From the NCBI RefSeq assembly GCF_003383615.1, contig NZ_QNUL01000033.1, positions 1-64,000 on the forward strand: a stretch of DNA of 64,000 nt. The letters are read 5' to 3'. This document shows, piece by piece, positions 52,780-62,056 of this stretch. Every line of letters starts with the position of its first letter. Position 1 is the stretch's first letter. The position numbers and the translations under genes are program-made. The notes beneath the pieces are model-generated. The model was not told where the DNA came from and did not search any database. It saw nothing but the letters and a program-made list of their open reading frames with translations. The DNA is from Dyadobacter luteus (lineage in GTDB: Bacteria; Bacteroidota; Bacteroidia; Cytophagales; Spirosomataceae).

Positions 52780-54082
52780 TGTCCTGATTTGTTTTATACT
52801 AACCGGAATAGTTCAGAACGTAGTGGCCCAACCACTGCGTTTTGATTTTGGTACTGGTAAAACTGAAAAAGGATATACCCGCATCACACCTGAGGATAGC
52901 TATACCAGCGAAAAAGGCTATGGATTTCTCTCCGGCATACAGATTAAAAGTATCAGTCAAAAAGGGAAGGATCAGCTTCGCAATGATTATATAACAGCCG
53001 ACTCGGCTTTTTTCTTTTCTGTAAAACTACCTGAGGGTAATTACGATATTCGTTTACTGACCGGTGATGCCAACGGCACCTCTCATACTACTGTGAAGGT
53101 AGAGTGCAGGAGATTAATGATTGAAGGCGTTGCGACTTCCAAAGGCGAATTTAAGAGTTCGGATTTTACGGTAAATCTGCGTTCTCCCAAAATCAATGAA
53201 ACTGAAAAAATAGCGCTTAAACCACGCGAACTGGATTATCTCCACTGGGACGATCAGCTCACTTTTGAGTTTACCGGGAAACAGCCTAAGATTTGCACAC
53301 TGGAAATCGTACCTAACGAAACGGCAAAAACCATTTTTCTTGCAGGAAACTCAACAGTGGTGGATCAGGCGAATGAGCCCTATGCATCGTGGGGACAAAT
53401 GATTCCACGTTTTTTCCAGCCAGGTTCCGTTGTGGTTGCCAATTATGCTGAATCAGGAGAATCGCTCCGGAGTTTTAACGGTGCAAAAAGATCTGCCAAA
53501 ATTTTCTCTCAAATGAAAAAAGGTGATTACCTTTTTATTGAGTTTGCTCATAACGACCAGAAACAGAAAGATCTTCAGCCCTTTGTAGGCTACAAAGCCT
53601 TGCTCGAAGGACTCATTGAACAAACACGGGCTAAAGGCGGAATTCCTCTACTGGTTACTTCTATGCACAGACGCAATTTTGATTCAACGGGACATATCAT
53701 CAATACGCTGGGAGACTTTCCTGAGGCGGTCAGGCTCACTGCGAAAGAACACCAGGTAGCTCTTATTGATCTGAATGCCATGAGTAAAATCCTTTGGGAG
53801 ACCCTGGGTGAAGAAGAATCGAAAAAAGCTTTTGTTCATGTAGCAGCCAATACCATCCCCGGCAGAAAGGATCCTATTGCAGACAATACGCATTTCAGTA
53901 ACTACGGAGCCTATCAGCTGGCACGTTGTATCATTGAAGGCATCCGGAAAGCAGACAGTCAGCTTGCGTCTTATCTGGTGCCCGGAATTCCTGCCTATGA
54001 CCCTGCTACACCTACGCCAATCGATACGTTCGATTTCCCGCAAAGCCCACTAGCGAATGCTGTGAAACCTGATGGTAATTGA
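52745..54082 (+). CDS. rhamnogalacturonan acetylesterase (CE12-like SGNH hydrolase)
   Basis: 445 residues from ATG 52745 (TTG three codons before). Signal peptide NVLICFILTGIVQNVVAQ. Residues about 30-170 are a beta-sandwich, carbohydrate-binding-like N-domain (RFDFGTGKTEKGYTRITPED). Residues about 195-425 are an SGNH esterase: block I FLAGNSTVVDQ (Asn in place of the common Asp of GDS), block III AHNDQKQKD, block V DNTHFSNYGA with the catalytic Asp and His. Removes acetyl groups from pectin backbones. Pairs with the GH105 gene before it. Stop is 9 bases from the converging peptidase gene. Confidence 0.93.
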   Translation: MTALFSYFKKSNVLICFILTGIVQNVVAQPLRFDFGTGKTEKGYTRITPEDSYTSEKGYGFLSGIQIKSISQKGKDQLRNDYITADSAFFFSVKLPEGNYDIRLLTGDANGTSHTTVKVECRRLMIEGVATSKGEFKSSDFTVNLRSPKINETEKIALKPRELDYLHWDDQLTFEFTGKQPKICTLEIVPNETAKTIFLAGNSTVVDQANEPYASWGQMIPRFFQPGSVVVANYAESGESLRSFNGAKRSAKIFSQMKKGDYLFIEFAHNDQKQKDLQPFVGYKALLEGLIEQTRAKGGIPLLVTSMHRRNFDSTGHIINTLGDFPEAVRLTAKEHQVALIDLNAMSKILWETLGEEESKKAFVHVAANTIPGRKDPIADNTHFSNYGAYQLARCIIEGIRKADSQLASYLVPGIPAYDPATPTPIDTFDFPQSPLANAVKPDGN

Positions 54083-54091
54083 ACAAATGGC

Positions 54092-56359
54092 TTATTGTTT
54101 CAAAAACTTCAAAGACCGGGGCAGCTCTCCTTTCCCGGTTTCTATTTGTAAAAGATATAAACCGGGTTTAAGTTTTGAAACAGATATATTCCCCTTCTTT
54201 GTCTCAGCGTCTTTTATGTTTTGCTCTTTCATTACAACCTGACCGGAGACATCGTAAACGTAATAGGATTTGATGGATACATTTCCAGGTCCATTTTTCA
54301 CTTTCACCATATACGCAACAGGATTAGGAGAAATATTTAAATCTTGCAATGCTTCCCTGCAATCGCTTTGCAGGATTCGGCTGTACATCACCTTGCCATC
54401 ATCGGCATGTTCTGCAATACGGTAGTAAGTGAGCTGACCAGAATAAAGATTGGTAAAAGCATAATTTTGAGCAAGCGTGGTGCTTCCCGCAGCCTTTACA
54501 ACACCAATAGCTTCCCACGAAATCCCATCATTACTTTTCTCAATTTCAAAATAATCGGCGTTCACCTCGGATGCGGTTCCCCAGTTCAATGCAACTCCTT
54601 CCAATCCACAATTTGCTTTTAAATAAGTAAATACCACAGGAAGCGGTGTATCCACTTTAGTTACAGTATTATTCCTGGTGATCAGCCAATAGTCAGGATC
54701 AATCACGGCAGTTTCTGCAGCAAAACCCAGGTTTTCAGTAAAAGTCTGACCATTTGAAGTGTGATTGGCAACGACAAGTTTTTCCTGCCCTGTAGTTGCG
54801 TTCCGGAACAAAACAGGTACAGGCAGCTGAAAAAAACTTACCGAACTGTGTGAGGTAGTTTGGCTGAGTTTAAACTGAACGGAAGAACCCGTTGGTGACC
54901 ATTCCAATTGATAAGACGGATATCCCTGCCCTGTAAACCACTGGTCGAAAAAATAGGTCAGGTCTTTACCACTCGCCGCTTCCAGATGTGCTTTCAAGTG
55001 CTGGGTTCGGGCAAAATGAAAAACGAGCGACGGATCATCAATGTAATTGCGAACAGCATTGAAAAATACCTGATCCCCGAGAATCCAGCGAAGCATGTAT
55101 AACAAATGGGATCCCTTATAATAGCTAAGCCTGCTGCTAAAAATGTGGCTCACATTGCTCACATCATCTACACGAACAGAACCACCAGCAGAATTAGTGA
55201 TCAGATTTATTTCACCCTGTCTTCTTGTTCTGGTATCTGACGGATATTTATGCTCCATGTACATACTGGCTAAATGCGTTGCAAAACCCTCATTCAACCA
55301 TATATCTTCCCAACTTCCACAAGTGATCTTATTTCCAAACCACTGATGCGCCAGTTCGTGCATCACCAGATTCTCACTCAGATTAAACATAAATGAGCTG
55401 GTTTGATGCTCCATACCTCCATTCCATCCAAACTGCACATGCCCGTATTTTTCATTCATAAAAGGATAAGTTCCGAACCAGTTGCTGAACAGTTGAAGTC
55501 CGTCCAGTGTATTTTGGGTTCCGGCCTGAAACGCTGCCAGGCTCTCCGGGTAACAATGTGTCTGCATCGGGAGCTGGGCTGAACCTATGGTAACGCTGTT
55601 ATTAAATACCGTGTAATTGGTTACTGCGAAACATACCAGATAGCTGGCAATGGCATATTTGTGCTGCCAATGCGTCACGACCTTATTCCCGGCAACTGCT
55701 GTTTCGCTTTTCAGGACACCGTTGGCCGCAGCCTTGTATGCTGCAGGATGTGTAATGAATATGTCAATCCCGTTATCTGCCTTGTCATCCAATCCGTTTT
55801 TGCATGGCCACCAATCCCGGCTTCCGAATGGCTCGCTTAATGTCCACATCACCGGAACAGCCGGACTACCATGTGTTCTAAGGACAAAAGACCCATTGCC
55901 CGAACTTACGGGAGCGCCTTCATAAGTAATGCTGACAGAATCCAGTGTTCCAGCTGGCACATTGGACGGAAATGTAATTTGAAGCTCATCACCAGATTGG
56001 ATAGAAGACAAAGTTGTTGATCGCTGAGTTACTTGTGAAACCGCTAATGCGCCGGAAAGGTCAAATGAAATAGAATTCCCCGCAGTGGTCATCACGTAAT
56101 ACGCCGTCAGTTTTCCTTTGATATAGTTCACCTCCGGATCTACCTCCCATTCCCCTCTGTAATATTTCACATCAAAATTAGAAGACGCCAGAGATGCCAT
56201 ACTTCTGGCAGATATCTGTTTCTCGTGACGGTGCATCTCTATGCGGGAAATATCTTCTGTCGATAAGTCCGCCATTGCCGGATCAACCAGGTGAGCGTCC
56301 TTTTGAGCCAATAAACAACTGTAAACAAAGAGATTAAAAATCAGTAGAATAGTGCGCAT
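54092..56359 (-). CDS. M1 family aminopeptidase with type IX secretion sorting domain
   Basis: 755 residues. Signal peptide RTILLIFNLFVYSCLLA. Aminopeptidase N-like beta domain, then the gluzincin site HELAHQWFG (about 333-341) with the third zinc ligand Glu in LNEGFATH; an exopeptidase GxMEN-like motif reads GWNGGMEHQTSS. The C-terminal 90 residues (about 665-755) are a type IX sorting domain: NISPNPVAYMVKV, YYVYDVSGQVV, and LKPGLYLLQIETGKGE near the end. It is therefore exported across the outer membrane or displayed on the surface, and probably feeds on peptides. Confidence 0.94.
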   Translation of the reverse strand: MRTILLIFNLFVYSCLLAQKDAHLVDPAMADLSTEDISRIEMHRHEKQISARSMASLASSNFDVKYYRGEWEVDPEVNYIKGKLTAYYVMTTAGNSISFDLSGALAVSQVTQRSTTLSSIQSGDELQITFPSNVPAGTLDSVSITYEGAPVSSGNGSFVLRTHGSPAVPVMWTLSEPFGSRDWWPCKNGLDDKADNGIDIFITHPAAYKAAANGVLKSETAVAGNKVVTHWQHKYAIASYLVCFAVTNYTVFNNSVTIGSAQLPMQTHCYPESLAAFQAGTQNTLDGLQLFSNWFGTYPFMNEKYGHVQFGWNGGMEHQTSSFMFNLSENLVMHELAHQWFGNKITCGSWEDIWLNEGFATHLASMYMEHKYPSDTRTRRQGEINLITNSAGGSVRVDDVSNVSHIFSSRLSYYKGSHLLYMLRWILGDQVFFNAVRNYIDDPSLVFHFARTQHLKAHLEAASGKDLTYFFDQWFTGQGYPSYQLEWSPTGSSVQFKLSQTTSHSSVSFFQLPVPVLFRNATTGQEKLVVANHTSNGQTFTENLGFAAETAVIDPDYWLITRNNTVTKVDTPLPVVFTYLKANCGLEGVALNWGTASEVNADYFEIEKSNDGISWEAIGVVKAAGSTTLAQNYAFTNLYSGQLTYYRIAEHADDGKVMYSRILQSDCREALQDLNISPNPVAYMVKVKNGPGNVSIKSYYVYDVSGQVVMKEQNIKDAETKKGNISVSKLKPGLYLLQIETGKGELPRSLKFLKQ

Positions 56360-56426
56360 AGTGGATCGGATTTTGTCCTATAAAGATATACGATATTTCA
56401 AATTATGAATTGGTGAAAACAAAAAA

Positions 56427-56462
56427 ACCGGTACCCTCAGGACTATCCCCAAAGTTACCGGT
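56427..56462 (-). terminator. terminator of the M28 peptidase gene
   Basis: ACCGGTA (56427-56433) pairs with TACCGGT (56456-56462), followed on the minus strand by a run of seven T. Confidence 0.8.
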
Positions 56463-56484
56463 CACATAAGTTGTGCGAAAAAAT

Positions 56485-58035
56485 CTAGTTTGCACCACCT
56501 TTTCGTGTTGCTTTCTGAGGCTGGGGCCATACTCCCGGCTCTCCTTTTGAATTGAGTGGCAAAATACTCTTCTCACGAGAGGTTTTAGCAGGATCTTCAC
56601 TTGCCTGATAAGCCAGTATCGCCGCCAGAATTGCATTACTTCTTACATCGTCGAATACAATTTTGTCATACGTATCTCTGTTGGTATGCCAGGTATACGT
56701 TCCATACGACCAGTTCAGCGAGCTGAGTGAAAATGCAGGTGCTCCGGCAGCGACGAAAGAGGCAAAATCAGAACCTCCGGCACCCGGTGCACCAGGAAAT
56801 TTGGTTTCGATCTGAGAACGGATTCCATCAGGTACTTTCGACAGCCAGCGACCCAGATACTCATATGAGTTCAGGAAACCCTGTCCGGCCATATTCACTA
56901 CCCGGCCCGTTCCATTATCCTGATTGAATACTGCCTGAATATTATTAACAATTTCAGGATGATCTTCCACAAAAGCGCGGGAGCCATTCAGCCCTTGTTC
57001 TTCACTCCCCCAGTGTCCGACCAGAATAGTACGTTTAGGATTGGGGTATATTTTCTTTAAAATGCGCATCGCTTCCATCATCACGATCGTTCCGGTTCCG
57101 TTGTCCGTTGCTCCTGTTCCGCCATCCCACGAATCGAAATGCGCCGAAAGAATTACGTACTCGTCCGGTTTTTCACTCCCTTTAATCTCTGCAATCGTAT
57201 TGAAAGTAGGAACCATTCCCAATTCCTTTGAATCGGCTTTTACACTTATTTTAGGCGTATTTCCGGATTCGGCCAGACGATACAGCAGACCATAATCTTC
57301 AAGCGAAATATCCACGGTCGGGATTTTTTTTGTATTGGCACCAAAAATTTTGTTAGCCCCGAATCCCTTAGACCAATACGACATCACGATACCAGCCGCC
57401 CCCGCTTTCTCCAATGCTCCCGGTAAAGTACGTCCGTTCAGTCCTGTTTTTGCAATTCGTTTTGTCCATGCCTCAGTCTGCAAGTCACGGTTCTTTTTCA
57501 TTTTTTCAAATGACTCTTCAGTTGCAAATTCTTTCCAGTTGTAATCCGGGCGCCCTGTTGGCTGATTCATACTGATCATCACAAACTTACCTTTCACAGA
57601 AGGTAACCATTTTTGAAAAGCAAGAGAATCTGCAAGGTCAGGAATGATTACAACCTCGGCGGTAACGGTTTTCCCGCCTGTACCCGGACTCCATGCGAGT
57701 TGCATTCCTTCCAGCGATTTCACGCGGGGTGCAACCATATCAATGTGCGAAGCGCCACGCTCCCAGCCTCTCCATTCGCCCCATTTTTCATTTTTGGCTG
57801 AAATATTCCAGCCTTTATATTTCGCAATGGCCCAATCATTGGCCTGTTGCATTTGAGGAGATCCTACCAATCGCGGACCTACTACATCCATCAACTCATG
57901 CGCAAGTTTTTCCAGCTGAGAATTTTCGGTTGCTTCCTTCACAATACCATCAATTACTGCATCATTTTTTTGCGCAAAAGCATAGCCAGTTGACAGTAGA
58001 GCAGCCACCATCAGCGAACAGGATATTTTCTTCAT
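56485..58035 (-). CDS. M28 family zinc peptidase with PA-type insert
   Basis: 516 residues with a signal peptide (KKISCSLMVAALLSTGYAFA). Two-zinc exopeptidase. Zinc ligands are seen in LSAHFDSWDGGTGATDNGTG (His, Asp), GHWGSEEQGLNGSRAF (Glu catalytic and Glu ligand), FNQDNGTG (Asp) and TWHTNRDTYDKI (His). A protease-associated-like segment lies at about 130-260. C-terminus is basic and short; no sorting domain. Likely a periplasmic or secreted aminopeptidase or carboxypeptidase. It lies 125 bases upstream of the M1 gene on the same strand but has its own terminator. Confidence 0.93.
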   Translation of the reverse strand: MKKISCSLMVAALLSTGYAFAQKNDAVIDGIVKEATENSQLEKLAHELMDVVGPRLVGSPQMQQANDWAIAKYKGWNISAKNEKWGEWRGWERGASHIDMVAPRVKSLEGMQLAWSPGTGGKTVTAEVVIIPDLADSLAFQKWLPSVKGKFVMISMNQPTGRPDYNWKEFATEESFEKMKKNRDLQTEAWTKRIAKTGLNGRTLPGALEKAGAAGIVMSYWSKGFGANKIFGANTKKIPTVDISLEDYGLLYRLAESGNTPKISVKADSKELGMVPTFNTIAEIKGSEKPDEYVILSAHFDSWDGGTGATDNGTGTIVMMEAMRILKKIYPNPKRTILVGHWGSEEQGLNGSRAFVEDHPEIVNNIQAVFNQDNGTGRVVNMAGQGFLNSYEYLGRWLSKVPDGIRSQIETKFPGAPGAGGSDFASFVAAGAPAFSLSSLNWSYGTYTWHTNRDTYDKIVFDDVRSNAILAAILAYQASEDPAKTSREKSILPLNSKGEPGVWPQPQKATRKGGAN

Positions 58036-58364
58036 AAATTTATTAAGGATTAGTTGTGATGACCGAAATTAAAAAATATGACTCACGAAACCTTTTTATA
58101 CCAAAACATTCGAACGGAATCCGATAATAGTACCAAAACAAAATCAAATCCTCCTTTCAGTTTAAATCATATTTTAATCAAGAAAATCACCAAACTTTGC
58201 AACAAGTACAAAAGATTTGTGGTAAACCATATATAGACTTTCAGCATTTTACCGTTGGCAGTTTATACGTAATAAGTACATCTAAATACCAAAACCGGTT
58301 ACTGCTTGCATTCAACTTTACAGGAAAACTTCCATAATAAAGTATTACCTCAAACCATGTAAAA
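58036..58364. other. AT-rich divergent spacer
   Basis: No gene, repeat or consensus promoter that I can support; it must hold the promoters of the M28 gene (minus) and the acyl carrier protein gene (plus). Confidence 0.5.
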
Positions 58365-58601
58365 ATGAAAGAGCAGCTCCGTACCATACTAGCCACATCC
58401 ACAGGTCTTCCTACATCTTCCATCACTGACAACGCAAGTCTTACACATGACCTGGGTCTGGACAGCCTTGATACTGTTGATATTGTCCTGCAAATGGAAG
58501 ATCAGTTCAAGGTGAGTATTCCCGATGACGACTATCCGAAGCTTCAAACAGTGGGTGCTATATACGAATACCTACAGCATAAAATAGCCGTAACCGCTTA
58601 G
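58365..58601 (+). CDS. acyl carrier protein
   Basis: 78 residues, a four-helix acyl carrier protein that carries acyl chains on a phosphopantetheine arm. Attachment site Ser 34 in HDLGLDSLDTVD, helix II LQMEDQFKVSIPDDD. It is acidic and the family length. The main fatty-acid acpP usually sits beside fabF; here the fabF end is 4.6 kb away on the other strand, so this could be a second, dedicated carrier. The next gene (UbiA-like) is about 100 bases downstream with its own -7 box. Confidence 0.93.
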   Translation: MKEQLRTILATSTGLPTSSITDNASLTHDLGLDSLDTVDIVLQMEDQFKVSIPDDDYPKLQTVGAIYEYLQHKIAVTA

Positions 58602-58671
58602 TTACAGACCTATATATCCCGGAGGACTTCAGCTTTTCCGGGAATTTTCACAAATCAAATCCTTTGCCGCT

Positions 58672-58679
58672 TACTTTTG
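58672..58679 (+). promoter_or_regulatory. -7 promoter element TACTTTTG
   Basis: Perfect TAnnTTTG match 26 bases before ATG 58706 of the UbiA-like gene. Confidence 0.55.
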
Positions 58680-58705
58680 CATTCTTTGTATCAGTACATT
58701 TAAGA

Positions 58706-59617
58706 ATGCTTTCGCGAATTATTCAATTCATATTTTTTGCCAACTACTTTGTAGGATTTCTGGCAGTAGCACTTTCGGTTGAAACTGTTTTTCAGCTGAG
58801 TTTGCCTCTGGCATCTCCTGCCTATTACATTCTCCTTTTTGCAGCAACAGTTTTGTATTATACCTACGCCTATTCCGGAGCTGCAACGTCACCAGCATCT
58901 CAGAACCCCCGGACGGAATGGTATAGAACCCACAGATCGTTCACCCGACTTACCCAGATTGTATTTCTTTGTATTTGTATTCTGTCAGCAGGCTTTTTGC
59001 TTTATCAGTACCTTCCATCAATACTAAGTCTTCCTATATATTATTGGATCCTGCTTGTAAGTATTCCCATAGCGGCATTACTGTATTACGGCCTCCTACC
59101 AAGTTCATTTAATTTGCGCAATACAGGTTGGTTGAAAGCATTTGTCATTGGTTTTGTATGGGCGGGTTCGGTTAATTTCATTCCTGTAACGATGGCGCAT
59201 ATTCAATATGGAGTGGAAGTGGCTCAACCTGACTTCATGTTGTGGCTTTTCCTGAAAAACTGGATGTTTTGTACGGTCAATGCCATCATGTTCGACATTA
59301 AGGATTATGAAGACGATTCTAACCGACAATTGAAAACTTTTGTGGTACGATTCGGACTCTATCAAACGATATTTTTTGTCATCATTCCATTACTACTCGT
59401 AGGAATAATTTCTTTACTTATATTTACTCACTTCAAAAATTTCAGTGCCGTTGTGATCGGGATAAATCTGATACCATTTTTGAGTTTACTGTATGTAGCT
59501 TATGCATTACAGCAACCCAAAAAAATACTGTATTATCTAATCGTGATTGATGGTCTGTTACTTTTGAAGGCCATATGCGGGATAGCAGGAATTATGTTAC
59601 TCCGTACATTGAGCTGA
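58706..59617 (+). CDS. UbiA-like membrane protein
   Basis: 303 residues from ATG 58706, with about eight or nine membrane helices. A UbiA-type second aspartate motif is present: FDIKDYEDDSNRQLKTF (Asp 197, Asp 200, Asp 203-204) followed by VVRFG. The first Asp-rich motif of true prenyltransferases (NxxxDxxxD) is not seen at its expected place near residue 60, where the sequence reads LYYTYAYSGAATS. So it has the fold of the UbiA family but may not be an active prenyltransferase. Followed 19 bases later by a methyltransferase gene, which suggests joint work on a lipid or quinone-like compound. Confidence 0.82.
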   Translation: MLSRIIQFIFFANYFVGFLAVALSVETVFQLSLPLASPAYYILLFAATVLYYTYAYSGAATSPASQNPRTEWYRTHRSFTRLTQIVFLCICILSAGFLLYQYLPSILSLPIYYWILLVSIPIAALLYYGLLPSSFNLRNTGWLKAFVIGFVWAGSVNFIPVTMAHIQYGVEVAQPDFMLWLFLKNWMFCTVNAIMFDIKDYEDDSNRQLKTFVVRFGLYQTIFFVIIPLLLVGIISLLIFTHFKNFSAVVIGINLIPFLSLLYVAYALQQPKKILYYLIVIDGLLLLKAICGIAGIMLLRTLS

Positions 59618-59636
59618 CATTCACATACACACCTAT

Positions 59637-60275
59637 ATGAACAATAATTACGACCCTATCGCCAGTCATTATGACCGGCTCAGCAGGATCATTTTCGGAC
59701 GGAACCTGATCCTTTCACAAACCTGTCTCCTACAACATATTCCCTCCAATAGCTCAATCCTGATTGTAGGGGGAGGTACGGGATGGATTCTTTCGGAACT
59801 GGCAAAAACACATACTTCCGGACTACGGATTACCTATGTTGAGATATCCGAGAAAATGATTAATCTGGCCAAAAAGCGCAATAATGGCAAGAATAGCATT
59901 GAATTCGTGAATCTCGCAATTGAAGCTTACGATACAAATCAGACTTTCGATATTATTATCACGGCCTTTCTGTTCGATAATTTTGGAGAAGAGAAAGTGA
60001 AGCTGGTTTTCGACAAACTTTCACAACTACTTACTGTTCACGGAAAATGGCTCTTTGCCGACTTCCACATTGACGAGAAAAAAAGTCATTGTTGGCAACG
60101 GGTTTTGTTAAAAGCGATGCTATATTTTTTCAGGGTAATCTGCCATATTGAATCGAGACATCTGGTGCCGGTGAAAACGCTTTTTGCTCAAAACAAATTC
60201 CGGGGAATGTACGTCTATCAGCGTATGTATGGCTTCATCAAATCTTATGTTTACGTTAGGATTTCGCCGGAGTAA
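59637..60275 (+). CDS. class I SAM-dependent methyltransferase
   Basis: 212 residues. Motif I ILIVGGGTGWILSELAK (about 41-57) binds SAM; the acidic end of strand 2 is VEISEKM, and ITAFLFDNF is at motif IV. N-terminus YDPIASHYDRLSRIIFGRNL is like the UbiE/ubiquinone type. Acceptor unknown. It lies between the UbiA-like gene and small membrane protein genes and is probably translated from the same message. Confidence 0.9.
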   Translation: MNNNYDPIASHYDRLSRIIFGRNLILSQTCLLQHIPSNSSILIVGGGTGWILSELAKTHTSGLRITYVEISEKMINLAKKRNNGKNSIEFVNLAIEAYDTNQTFDIIITAFLFDNFGEEKVKLVFDKLSQLLTVHGKWLFADFHIDEKKSHCWQRVLLKAMLYFFRVICHIESRHLVPVKTLFAQNKFRGMYVYQRMYGFIKSYVYVRISPE

Positions 60276-60286
60276 GAAGCAGGTTT

Positions 60287-60517
60287 ATGAATCTACGCAC
60301 AATTGCCATTGAAACCGCTAAAATTCTGGCTGGGTTTACCATAATCACTTTTGAGGTAGCATTGACGTCTTCACTTTTTAGCGGAGATTCACTTAATGAT
60401 GCTCTGATTTACTGTAAAGATGACTTTTTTGTAAAAAGAAAGGCCTTACGGTACTTGCTGATTGCTATTTTTCTCGGTATATACAGAGCATGGAGATTAC
60501 GAGATAGTCAAGAATAG
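60287..60517 (+). CDS. small hypothetical membrane-associated protein
   Basis: 76 residues, 11 bases after the methyltransferase. It has hydrophobic stretches ILAGFTIITFEVALTSSLF and LRYLLIAIFLGIY separated by a polar loop, so it may be a two-helix membrane protein. No family recognised. Tight spacing supports a real gene. Confidence 0.5.
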   Translation: MNLRTIAIETAKILAGFTIITFEVALTSSLFSGDSLNDALIYCKDDFFVKRKALRYLLIAIFLGIYRAWRLRDSQE

Positions 60518-60588
60518 TACAGGCCTGGCTCCTATTTTCATTCTCTTCTCAAATATTATTTCACACCTTCATCAACATTTTCACCAGA

Positions 60589-60828
60589 ATGAAACATTTA
60601 AAATTCAGCAACTTCGCTATTCATTCACTAAAATTTTTTCTAATTTTTGTCACCGGTAGTTTCTTTTCTAAAGTAATATACGATTGGATTAAGGGAAACC
60701 CCTTCGAAGTTCTTTATGCCCATTGGTTAACAAATGCACTAGGTATGTCGAAAATGATTGGTTACACGACAGGGAGTATACTTTATGGTTTGTTAATGGC
60801 AAGAAGGGATGCCCGTAAGAGTCAATAA
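60589..60828 (+). CDS. small hypothetical membrane protein
   Basis: 79 residues from ATG 60589. One N-terminal hydrophobic segment (FAIHSLKFFLIFVTGSFFSKVI) and a second weak one near GYTTGSILYGLLMA, ending in a basic tail. No family recognised. Last plausible gene of the rightward group; similar in size to the one before it. Confidence 0.5.
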   Translation: MKHLKFSNFAIHSLKFFLIFVTGSFFSKVIYDWIKGNPFEVLYAHWLTNALGMSKMIGYTTGSILYGLLMARRDARKSQ

Positions 60829-60986
60829 CTCTACAACTTCTATACATGGAAATACATTCAAAATTCTAAGCATACGCCTGATTATGGCAACTTAGAGTTT
60901 TTGATTTTTGTCAGATCCACATGTTTCAGGCTCTGAGAAGCCCGTTTTACATGTAACAAGTTTAATAGATTATTGGCTATCAAAAG

Positions 60987-61886
60987 TCACCCGGCCAAAG
61001 CACTCCTTCTCCTGAAAATATGTCGTTCATTAAAAACCACGATGGATAACAGGATCAGTGAATAAGCGACCATCTGAAACTGATTGATCGGTTCGTGAAA
61101 GTAAAATAGCGCTATGCTGAAATTCATCAGCGGATTGATATACAGCATAATACCCATTGTTGATGAATTGACTCCCTGCAATGCATAAAGGTTCATAAAC
61201 AACGGCAGTATTGTAAATAGCACCGCGATAAGGGCTATAAATCCATAAAATACGGGATCAGAAGGCAACGGTGCGCTGTAAACAGGATAAAAAGGTAAAA
61301 GTAACAATGCCGAAAAAGAGATTTGCACCGTCAATATCAAAAATTTATCAATCCCAAAGTTTTTCCTTTGTGTCACCAGATACAAAGCGTAAGAAAAGGC
61401 CACAATCATGCTGTACGCCACATCAGCTATGTTATTAAAAGACAATAGCAGGCAACTAATCACACTAAGCGCGACTGCTACCCACTGCCATTTACTAAGC
61501 TTTTCCTGCAAAACGAAAAAGGCAATGACGGTAGTGAGAATCGGGCAAACCAGATATGCAAATGAGGCAGCTTTTACGCTGATATGATTCATTACGTAAA
61601 TAAAGAAAAACCAGTTGGCTGTCAGCAATATACCACCACCGAGAGTTCTTTTTATCAGGCTCTGCTGTTCTCTCTTCGGCATAGCCCTGATTAGTTCAAT
61701 ACTTTTCTTCAATACCTGAATCCTGATAACAAAACTGATAACCAGCATGATGACCGCACATAAGAACACGCGATAAAACAGAATATCAAGGGAGGGATAA
61801 TCGTGTAACGGTTTCAGTGCGAGACTGAAAAAGCCCCAGATCATGAATGAAAGAAAGGCGATCAGATAATACTTGTACAACTTCAT
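60987..61886 (-). CDS. EamA-family transporter, RarD-like
   Basis: 299 residues with ten predicted membrane helices in two EamA/DMT repeats. N-terminus YYLIAFLSFMIWGFFSLALK, then DILFYRVFLCAVIML; ILLTANWFFFIYVMNHISVKAASFAYLVCP near 90-120 is typical of RarD (key residues NWxxFxxxxN). The second repeat includes LQGVNSSTMGIMLYINPLMN. Exports or imports an unknown small metabolite. Stands alone between two spacers. Confidence 0.9.
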   Translation of the reverse strand: MKLYKYYLIAFLSFMIWGFFSLALKPLHDYPSLDILFYRVFLCAVIMLVISFVIRIQVLKKSIELIRAMPKREQQSLIKRTLGGGILLTANWFFFIYVMNHISVKAASFAYLVCPILTTVIAFFVLQEKLSKWQWVAVALSVISCLLLSFNNIADVAYSMIVAFSYALYLVTQRKNFGIDKFLILTVQISFSALLLLPFYPVYSAPLPSDPVFYGFIALIAVLFTILPLFMNLYALQGVNSSTMGIMLYINPLMNFSIALFYFHEPINQFQMVAYSLILLSIVVFNERHIFRRRSALAG

Positions 61887-62056
61887 GAGAAAAAACTTTT
61901 ATTTGCAGCGGAGCCCGGTTCAAATCAAACAGCGTCACGAAAGGTCAGGTTCACAGATCTTAGATTTATGTGTAAAAATTGGATAAAACCTCGCTGACAA
62001 ATGAACCAACCCTATTGTTTTTCACTTGTTTATTGACCGACATTCAACTTTAAAAT

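Noticed and set aside
58706..59617. MenA or UbiA prenyltransferase of the quinone pathway
   Set aside because: The first Asp-rich substrate motif is missing and no quinone genes are adjacent, so only a UbiA-like fold is claimed.
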